The translations under genes were made by a program, and so were the position numbers. A stretch of 64,000 bases of DNA, taken from positions 186,001 through 250,000 of the forward strand of contig NZ_CAKMMW010000009.1 in NCBI RefSeq assembly GCF_927798215.1. Direction: 5' to 3'. Within the stretch, counting starts at the first letter, position 1. Every line of letters begins with the position of its first letter. Shown one piece after another: positions 7,673 to 15,700 of the stretch. This DNA is from Paenibacillus_E allorhizoplanae. GTDB lineage: Bacteria > Bacillota > Bacilli > Paenibacillales > NBRC-103111. Under the pieces are notes generated by a model that saw only the letters and a list, made by a program, of their open reading frames with translations, was not told the origin of the DNA and searched no databases.

Positions 7673-8797
7673 TTATTGGATTTGACCCAGCCGCACAATT
7701 TCCATATCTACATGAACATCATAAGATGCCGATTGATACATCTCATGCCATGACTCACTCGTCAGATTCGAGTGGTAAACTCGGCTCCGAAAAATTTCGC
7801 CAAACCCGATCGGATCCGAATTTAAGGAAGTTAATTTCTTTAGTAAACTATTTATTTGCTTTTCTGATTCTTCATTCATTCCTTTTTGCAGGGCTTGAAT
7901 GACACTGGCTTTACCGAGATCGAACTGCGCAGAGCTTTCCGTAAGCATTCCCTTCAATTTGATATTGACTTGAAACTTAAGTGGGTTCTGGCTGATCAAC
8001 TTTTTACTGCTATCGCTAGATATATTCTCCACCACAACACGTACGGTCTTATCTTGTACTTTCTTCGCGATATCACCTAATTGATCCGAGTCTAAGGACA
8101 GTTCGATACTCCCCGCTTTAAAACGATCCCGTATTGTCTTGAGGAAGAAAGCTTCCCTTGGGTCTACTGTACCTACCAGTTTGTCACCACTGAAAACAGC
8201 CACATCTTTCAACTCTATGGAATCGCCTTTTCGTTGTAGCAGCGGTACCATGGGATCTGCTGTAGAATATAAGGCAGAGAGGAATTCATGAAGTGTGCCT
8301 GAAACCATCTGTTCATCCATAATATTCTGGTCAATGTCGTCTACAATAAAGGTTCCGACATCCGGGAACTGAGTATATTTATGCATTAATAGATCTTCTG
8401 CTCTGTCTTTACTGACAGCCATATAAACCGTACTAGCAATGGAGGCGTCTCGAAATAAGGTGTCCACCAATGGCAAGAGTCCAGCCTGGGCAAGTTTATA
8501 ATCATAAATGGCGACCCGAAGCTGACCTGAAACGACCTTCTTATTCGACTTACGGTTCGCAGCAACGCGAGCCCCTTTACTTGTCAGCCCCTCAGAGGTG
8601 ATCGTCATGACAGATGATTTGGAACTAGGATCGATCTGATGAATCACATAGGTAGCGTTAATTTTTTCCCCTTCACCTCGGTCATACCCGGCTGCTATCA
8701 CCATTCCTAATTTCTCCAACACATTTGTCTCTAAATGTAAGCTGCTAACTAAAATGCATACCAGCAACATAAAGAAAATGATATTGAATCTTTTCAT
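7673..8797 (-). CDS. gerC: Spore germination protein, Ger(x)C family
   Basis: 374-residue C subunit of a GerA-type germinant receptor, usual length, with the family patterns LEKLGMVIAAGYDRGEGEKI near the N-terminus and a long alpha/beta body. The ATG overlaps the gerB stop by 4 bases, so translation is coupled. Oddity: family members usually carry a lipobox ending in Cys-Trp at about residue 20. Here that place reads LVSSLHLE with no Cys; the only nearby Cys (residue 14) is in a poor LLVC context. The protein may be held by an uncleaved signal anchor instead. Third gene of the operon. Confidence 0.88.
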   Translation of the reverse strand: MKRFNIIFFMLLVCILVSSLHLETNVLEKLGMVIAAGYDRGEGEKINATYVIHQIDPSSKSSVMTITSEGLTSKGARVAANRKSNKKVVSGQLRVAIYDYKLAQAGLLPLVDTLFRDASIASTVYMAVSKDRAEDLLMHKYTQFPDVGTFIVDDIDQNIMDEQMVSGTLHEFLSALYSTADPMVPLLQRKGDSIELKDVAVFSGDKLVGTVDPREAFFLKTIRDRFKAGSIELSLDSDQLGDIAKKVQDKTVRVVVENISSDSSKKLISQNPLKFQVNIKLKGMLTESSAQFDLGKASVIQALQKGMNEESEKQINSLLKKLTSLNSDPIGFGEIFRSRVYHSNLTSESWHEMYQSASYDVHVDMEIVRLGQIQ

Positions 8798-9906
8798 TCA
8801 TTCACCTCTGCCTGACTCTTATTCTTCTGCCTCCAGAAATATATATGGACAATTCCAAAGAGAAACACCGGATACACATATACAATATAAACAGCCCACA
8901 TAGCAAAAAGATCATTAATTTGATTAATCTGTATCCGGGAGTCAATGAACGAACAAGCGATACAAGCAACTCCCATAAATAGATACAGCCAGTATTTTTG
9001 TTTCCATAAAAACGTACGTTTGAGCCCTTTAGTCGCCGCCCAGCTGTACATGAGCAGATTAGGAACTATCACTAAGAGCCACAAACTAACGCCTATATAC
9101 TCAAACCGTTCTAAAAAAGGAAATTTGATAATTTTCAACATGGTAAACGTAGCCCAATCTGTCTTCAAAAGTTCACCCCCACTGAAGAATACAATAGAAA
9201 CAAACATGACAGATGTGTACACCAAAGTGACACTCATTAAACCGATTTGGGTATACCGTTGGACTTTGGACTTATCTCTGGCATACGCATAAATAAAATA
9301 GAGAATTTCAAATCCCGTCATAGTGAACGACATCGAAAGAACTCCTTTACTCAGATGCTTTAGATCTGTTTCAAGTAGGGGTAATACCCCTGTCCAATCC
9401 GCATATCTCAAAGGGAAGTAAAGTAGAAAGATGAGCCAAACCGTGAGCGTCACAAAAACGAAGCATGCCCCTACAATCGTTCGTATGCCTCCATTTACAC
9501 CATAAAAAACGATACTTGTAATCAATAACGAAAGTACCCACTGCGGAGCGTTAGGAAATAACCAGACCTGAATCATTTCAATATAATTGCGCATCACAAT
9601 AATCGTAGCGAATAAGAAATAAACGATATAGATGAGATTCAAGACATTGCCGAGCGATTTTCCGTAGACTAGTAAATGAATTTCATAAAGGTCCTTATTT
9701 GGGAATTTCGCCAATGTTCTAATCATCAGCCAGACAACTAGCTGTGTTACGATACCTGCAATCAAGACAGCAATCCACGCATCATGGCCTACTATTCCAA
9801 ACACAATTCTTTGATAACCAGGGAGACCAACCCCCACCAGAGCATCATGGATAATAAACATGAGTAAAAAACTGCTATACATGTAGGTTTGTTGTGTTTT
9901 ACTCAT
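8794..9906 (-). CDS. gerB: Spore germination permease, GerAB family
   Basis: 370 residues with about ten membrane helices, an amino-acid-permease-like (APC superfamily) germinant-receptor B subunit (N-terminal QTYMYSSFLLMFIIHDALVG). It binds the germinant in the spore inner membrane and couples to the A subunit. Its start overlaps the gerA stop by 8 bases and its stop overlaps gerC by 4. The germinant cannot be told from sequence here. Confidence 0.9.
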   Translation of the reverse strand: MSKTQQTYMYSSFLLMFIIHDALVGVGLPGYQRIVFGIVGHDAWIAVLIAGIVTQLVVWLMIRTLAKFPNKDLYEIHLLVYGKSLGNVLNLIYIVYFLFATIIVMRNYIEMIQVWLFPNAPQWVLSLLITSIVFYGVNGGIRTIVGACFVFVTLTVWLIFLLYFPLRYADWTGVLPLLETDLKHLSKGVLSMSFTMTGFEILYFIYAYARDKSKVQRYTQIGLMSVTLVYTSVMFVSIVFFSGGELLKTDWATFTMLKIIKFPFLERFEYIGVSLWLLVIVPNLLMYSWAATKGLKRTFLWKQKYWLYLFMGVACIACSFIDSRIQINQINDLFAMWAVYIVYVYPVFLFGIVHIYFWRQKNKSQAEVNE

Positions 9907-11428
9907 CGATATCCGTGTTTCCCTTCAGGTTGTTGTTCTCCCCATTATTGGCGAATACGGAGCGTTTCGGGGCCAATTTGTATGGAATCCTTATGAGACC
10001 ATCTCGTTTGTTTTTATTTTCAATTGAATAAGGAGGGTAGAAATAAGGTTGTCCCAGACTGGATTGCCGCAGCAAATGTAGAACTAAAAAAGCAATGCTA
10101 ACAGCAATACCTAAACCACCAATTATGCCTGCGGATAGGATAACTGGAAACCGAATAATACGGATCGTATTTGCCATGGCAAACACTGGTGTAGTGAACG
10201 AGGATAAGGCACTCAACGCAACAATGATGATTAAAATATTGCTAGTGAATCCAGCTTGTACCGCCGCCTGTCCAATGACAATACCACCAACAATGCCCAT
10301 CGTCTGACCTACTTTGGATGGTAGTCTTGCACCTGCCTCACTTAAAAGCTGAATGATCATTTCCAGCATTAGCGCTTCTACAAGTGGAGGAAAAGGTACT
10401 CTTGCACGTGATTGGGCCAAAGGGACAAGGAATGCCTGCGGGATAATTTCGTAATGGTAGGTAAGTGCAGCCACATACGTTGCCGTAGCAAACAGGGATA
10501 TCGCAATACCCACAATGCGCAGGCCGCGTAAAAATAGGCCCGTAAGCCATCTATAGTAATAATCTTCAATTGATTTAAAAAAATCAAAAAAAGTGTTGGG
10601 GCAAATGATGATCTGCGGACTGCCGCTAACGACGATAACAGCCTTCCCCTCTAGAAGTGGAAATATCGCTCGATCTACCCTCTCAGTCGTGATCATTTGC
10701 GGAAAAGCAGAGCTAGGATTATCTTCCAGCCATTGAACTAAAATCGTTGCATCTAATAGCGCTCCCAGATCCAACCCCTGAATGCGGTTATAGATATGAG
10801 TCACCATTTCTAAATCAGCGCGGTTGCTTAAGTAGACGAGGTGAACGCTCGTTTTCGTATTTTCGCCTATATTTATTGCGATTTCGCATAGATCCGGGTT
10901 AGGCAAATATTGATGGATCAGCGCCAAATTGGTTTCCAAATTTTCCGTAAAAGCAATTTGTGGCCCTAGAATTTGACTCTCATTTTCAGGCTTAGTCAAC
11001 GCTCGTTCTCTTCGTTTTATCGTGTTGGCCAGAAGGCCATACTTATACCCGCTAATGTGGATATACGTCCAACCTTGCAAGATATGTTGCTGCATATGGT
11101 ACCAATTATCGTCCAATAACAGCTGACCTATTGGCAGCAAATCCACCAACTTCTCAGGGGAAGTCCGCTCTTCTATTTCAATTAATCGATCGAGGATTTC
11201 TTGGAAAAGAAGCTCCGAATCCACCAAATTACTTAGATAGTAAACACCATATGTCATGTTATGGGTTAATTCTCTACTAACAAAATCAGGAAACATACGA
11301 AACGTTTCTTGAAATTGTATGTTCATTTGAGTCAATTCTGCTACGAAATTAAAGGATGTAGTCGCCGTCACATAGGGCTCATTAATCTTAGGTTTGGGTT
11401 TAAACAAGAAATTTTTTATGGAAAACAT
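9899..11428 (-). CDS. gerA: Spore germination protein, GerA family
   Basis: About 509 residues. The soluble N-terminal half (FVAELTQMNIQFQ..., then RIQGLDLGALLDATILVQWLEDN) precedes a membrane half with the conserved VPFPPLVEALMLEMIIQLLSEAG and GIVGGIVIGQAAVQAG segments of GerAA proteins. Recent work describes this family as forming an ion channel that releases spore cations on germinant binding. The open frame starts with a TTG at 11443; the ATG at 11428 has GGTGAT 7 bases ahead and is preferred. First gene of gerABC, behind a candidate SigG promoter. Confidence 0.9.
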   Translation of the reverse strand: MFSIKNFLFKPKPKINEPYVTATTSFNFVAELTQMNIQFQETFRMFPDFVSRELTHNMTYGVYYLSNLVDSELLFQEILDRLIEIEERTSPEKLVDLLPIGQLLLDDNWYHMQQHILQGWTYIHISGYKYGLLANTIKRRERALTKPENESQILGPQIAFTENLETNLALIHQYLPNPDLCEIAINIGENTKTSVHLVYLSNRADLEMVTHIYNRIQGLDLGALLDATILVQWLEDNPSSAFPQMITTERVDRAIFPLLEGKAVIVVSGSPQIIICPNTFFDFFKSIEDYYYRWLTGLFLRGLRIVGIAISLFATATYVAALTYHYEIIPQAFLVPLAQSRARVPFPPLVEALMLEMIIQLLSEAGARLPSKVGQTMGIVGGIVIGQAAVQAGFTSNILIIIVALSALSSFTTPVFAMANTIRIIRFPVILSAGIIGGLGIAVSIAFLVLHLLRQSSLGQPYFYPPYSIENKNKRDGLIRIPYKLAPKRSVFANNGENNNLKGNTDIDE

Positions 11429-11459
11429 GGTTGCAATCACCAAAATCCCGACGTGTCGA

Positions 11460-11490
11460 TAGTAGGAATATCATGCGCGGAATCCATGCA
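11460..11490 (-). promoter_or_regulatory. Candidate SigG promoter of gerABC
   Basis: Minus strand TGCATG (11485-11490), 18-base spacer, CCTACTA (11460-11466). The forespore SigG consensus is TGMATA-N17/18-CATAMTA, so this has one mismatch in each box. Germinant receptor operons are SigG-dependent in Bacillus. Predicted start about 25 bases before the gerA ATG. Confidence 0.45.
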
Positions 11491-11522
11491 GATTATGTAA
11501 ATGAATGGGTATATGTATACAG

Positions 11523-11562
11523 AAAAAGACTGAACTCACCTTATCTTCCCTAGTGAATTCAG
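11523..11562 (-). terminator. Terminator after the DNA ligase
   Basis: Minus strand CTGAATTCAC / GTGAGTTCAG stem (11530-11562, one G-U pair) followed by TCTTTTTC. It sits 12 bases after the ligase stop codon. Confidence 0.75.
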
Positions 11563-11574
11563 CCTTATTACAAT

Positions 11575-12420
11575 TTAAATAACAAATTCCATAAATTCCG
11601 GTGAACGCAGTCTCCCGCTTAGGGTCCAGCTTCTAGTTTTAACCCTCGCCATAATCCGCGGCTCCATATAGGCGAAATTCTTGTCTTCCTTGAAAACTAA
11701 GCGTTTCTGCACGCTTTCTATCACTTTTTGGTGGATAGGTGATACGCCTGATTCAACAATGCCTACAGGAAACTTAGATCCATCTGCTGCATCAATTGAG
11801 ACCAGTAAAGCAAAATTATTTTTTCTATAACCAGAAATGTACACATCTGCATACGTCCAATTAATTACTTTTTGCCAGCGGATGGAGCGTTTGTTTATTT
11901 CATAAATGGAATTTTCTTTTTTGGATTTTATGATAATGCCCTCAAGCCCGCGGCCGCGAACTTGTTCATAATACTCGATGGCATTTCCTTCAAACATTTC
12001 AACTTTTTTATAATTTTCATTTTCTTTAAAAGCCTGATTCAATAGTTCTTTACGCTTAAGCAAACTTAAACCCGTGACGTCAATACCTTTGTATCGCAAA
12101 ATGTCAAAAGCACAAAAAACCACAGGTTTCTTATTTTTTCTAGATAAAAACCTTGCGGACATCGCTTCAAAATCAGGTTTTCCTTGATCATCCAGCACGA
12201 CTAATTCACCATCCAGTATGGTGCCTTCCGGTACAGGGCATCTTAATAGCTCAGGGAATTTATGCGTTATTAAATCATTGTGTCTCGTATACACATACAG
12301 TTTATCCATATGGGAAAGAATACATCGTAAACCATCTAATTTTAATTCCGCAATATGATTCTTACTGTCAAATGGCTGGTTATTTTTGGCATTGTACAGC
12401 ATCATAGGAGAAATGAACAT
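11575..12420 (-). CDS. ATP-dependent DNA ligase (LigB/LigD-type ligase domain)
   Basis: About 281 residues. Nucleotidyltransferase motif I is ELKLDGLR, with the adenylated Lys. It is followed by YTRHND, EGTILDGELVV, CAFDIL, GLEGIIIK and a WQKVINW-type motif V, then an OB-fold C-terminus. It joins nicks using ATP; stand-alone copies in Bacillales act in repair or sporulation. The open frame reaches 12585, but MFISPMMLY at 12420 is the usual family N-terminus and AGGGTGAT lies ahead of that ATG. No Ku gene is adjacent. A second, broken ligase remnant lies at 23022-23357. Confidence 0.9.
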   Translation of the reverse strand: MFISPMMLYNAKNNQPFDSKNHIAELKLDGLRCILSHMDKLYVYTRHNDLITHKFPELLRCPVPEGTILDGELVVLDDQGKPDFEAMSARFLSRKNKKPVVFCAFDILRYKGIDVTGLSLLKRKELLNQAFKENENYKKVEMFEGNAIEYYEQVRGRGLEGIIIKSKKENSIYEINKRSIRWQKVINWTYADVYISGYRKNNFALLVSIDAADGSKFPVGIVESGVSPIHQKVIESVQKRLVFKEDKNFAYMEPRIMARVKTRSWTLSGRLRSPEFMEFVI

Positions 12421-12604
12421 GTTATTATCACCCTGACTTAAATGATACTTCACAATGAACCTTCTGCCTATTGGTAACTGTTTCCCGAGCTTCTTATATA
12501 AAATAAAAGAATCCTCCAAGTCTATCTTCCCTTTTGTGAAGAAACCTAGTATATTAAACGTACAGTTTAATAAAAGCGTTTTCATGGCCAGGAGATAATG
12601 AGAG

Positions 12605-12652
12605 GCCCTAACACCAAACGATGTGTTTTCATCGTGGTTGTTAGGGCTTTTT
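12605..12652 (+). terminator. Orphan plus-strand terminator in the surface-protein leader
   Basis: Strong hairpin, GCCCTAACA paired with TGTTAGGGC plus inner pairs, followed by TTTTTGTTGTT on the plus strand. No plus-strand gene ends upstream; the flanking ligase runs the other way. It may be an attenuator for the surface protein gene that starts 110 bases downstream, or the end of a short RNA. A 30-codon frame at 12598-12690 runs through it. Confidence 0.65.
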
Positions 12653-12761
12653 GTTGTTCATTCGCAGAAAGGAGTAGACATGTAGCATAAAATGTATCGT
12701 TTTTTCCTGAGATTTCCGGATTTTTCGTTCTCACAGTCACAAACGAAATGGAGGAATAACA

Positions 12762-15700
12762 TTGTACAAAAAAAGTTTTTCGAAAATGATCGCGAAGTGC
12801 TTAGTAGCCGCGTTGTTGACATTGCATGTCGTTGGATTGGGAAGCGTTCCGGCAGCCCATGCTGCTACTGTAAGTCCCTTAGACTTGGTGATCTCCGAGA
12901 TCGTTCCAGCTTCAAGTGGTGCAGGACAACCCTATGAATATATAGAGATCTTCAACCGTACATCAGAGACGATCGATCTCGATAACTTCAAATTACAGTA
13001 CTATACTGCGTCACCTTACACAACTGCAGGTAATACTTGGAAAATATCCAACAAAACTATCGGGCCAAGAAGCTACTTGGTCCTCTGGTTAAAAAAATTC
13101 GATTATCCTAATGTACCGTTAAGCGACTTCAACCTCAATTATGGTGTTAATCTGACCACAACTAACGTATTCGAGATTGCTTTAACGACGAGTGCCCAAG
13201 GGCTACATGACTCATCAAAGCGTCGTGTCGCCATTGCCGATGGCAGCGGAAATGTGATTAGCGGAGCTTTTATTAACGACGGCGTCGCTGATGGTACCGC
13301 TAGTAACATCAATAAGAGTGTCACTTACACATACACAGGAAATCTGGATACAACCAAAGTTGCAAACGGACAAATAGCTTCTCCCGGAATAAAACCAGCA
13401 ATCCCAGCGGACCTAACGGCAACGCCATCTATAGACAGTGTAGCGCTAAGTTGGAAGGCGAATACGGAAGAGAATTTGGCAAGTTACAACGTTTATGTGC
13501 CAGAGACGCAGCAAGCTTACACCGTTACAAGTACGACATATTCAATTGTAGGCCTGACAAGCGGAACCGCATATACTTTCCAAATCACGGCAAAGAATAC
13601 GAGCGGAATCGAGTCACCGCGGACGTTAGTCAGGACAACCACGCTAACGAATGGTAATCTGCCTCCCTCAACGCCTACAGGATTGATGGCGGTTGCCGGC
13701 CCAGCGTCGGCAACTATTACCTGGAATGCCAACACGGAATCCGATGTATCTGGTTATAAGGTTTATATGAACGGTAATGACATTTCCGGTACCGTAACTG
13801 GTACAACGTACCAGGTAACCGGATTGACGAACGATATCACGTATCATTTTACGATTACGGCCGTTGATAACGTCGGCCAGGAATCAGCTCTCTCGGGTGC
13901 AGTCGCCACTATACCACGACAATATCCTACCCTAATGATCACGGAAGTAGTACCGGATAGCCTGAAGATTGATATGACCAGCGGCACGCCTGATGCCTAT
14001 GAATTTGTTGAAATCTATAATACAAGCAGCGATCCGATTCATTTAAAAGACTATAAAGTTATTTATTCAACGCCGACCGTTTATAAATGGCCGATTACGT
14101 CCGATATCGTAATTCAGCCAAAAGGAACTGTCGTGTTATGGGCCAAAAATACAAGTAACTCCACAACGAATACAGCTACATTAGCAGGCTTTAACACGAG
14201 CTACGGCACGAACCTGACCACGGATCGCCTTAGTGAAGTGGATGCTCTAGGAGGAATGGCCAACGCCTCTCCTCGAACGTTATCCATTGCAGCTCCAAAC
14301 GATGTACCGATCAGTACGGTTTCCTATGACGCGGTAGATGTCGGGGAAAATCGGGGGGCTAATTTCACCTATCCGACGGATGGAACGATCATAATGCGAA
14401 AGCTAAGATATACCGAAGCCGCAACACCGGGCTCCGTGTTTGCCGCTCAGCAGCCACCATCGTCATCGGATCATAGTGCACCCGCCGCGCCTACTGGACT
14501 AACGGCTACAGCGAGAACAAACAGCAGCGAATTGAGCTGGAACACGAATCTTGCGGCAGATGTCGCCTATTACAATGTGTATTTGGATGGAACTCTAAGT
14601 CAAACGCTGCTAGGAAATCGTACAACCGCTACTATCATTAATTTGCAAAATAATCGACCTTATACGTTCGCGATTACAGCAGTAGATACAGCTGGTAACG
14701 AATCGTTGAACTCCGAGATCGTAACAGTGACGCCTACAGGAGCGATGCTGCCTAAGCTTCTAATCACAGAGCTTTCTCCGGACACAGGAAACTACTTACC
14801 CTCTGGGGCACCTACCAGTTATGATGCCTATGAATTCGTGGAGATTTTCAACTCAAGCAATACTTCGATAGATCTCGTGGGTTACAAGCTGCAATTTACG
14901 AGTGCTGATGTGACGAAAAGCTGGGAGAAAACGATCGACCAATCGTTCGTGATCGCTCCGCGCGAAATTAAGCTCATTTGGACTCGAAATGTCGGACTCG
15001 ATTTCTATTCAGATGAGCATTTTAATCACTACTATTTCGATACATATTCAGAAAAGTATATACCACTAGGAAACATATACAAAATAAATGACGTCAACGG
15101 TCTTATCAATGCCGGTCAGCAAACGCTTGCGATTTCCGACCCGAATGGAACGGAGATTATACGTGCAACATATAACGATAACGGTGCGACCGATTTTGCA
15201 GAGAAAAAGACAATCACCTATGCTTATCCGTTTGACGGATCGACAACCATGAGGAAGGTCGGCACAATGCAATCCACGTCACCTGGTGTATTACAGGATG
15301 GACAGGTGCCTCCAAAAACGAAAACAGACGATCTTGCCCCCACCGCTCCGACTGGCGTTACTGTTGTTGCTGGTGAAGGTAAAGTATCACTTAGTTGGAA
15401 CGCCAATATAGAATCGGATCTCAACGCTTACAAAGTTTACAAAGATGGACTCTTAGACATCATCTTACCTATAGGGCAAACAACGTTAAATGTGCCACTG
15501 CTTCAAGGAGGAATCTCGTATTCCTTCGAGATATCCGCACTCGATTCCTCTGACAACGAATCGCTGAGATCTGCAGTAGTCGTAGCAACGCCGACGCACC
15601 AACGTATCACACAAACGGAAAGAGCCATAAATCCATTTAATTCGACTTACCAAATGCTATGGAACGTAAGCAGCGAAAGAGCCATTATTCCTGGACTTGC

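Noticed and set aside
12421..12585. N-terminal extension of the DNA ligase
   Set aside because: Relatives begin at MFISPM, and a ribosome site stands before that ATG; the extension shows no conserved pattern.
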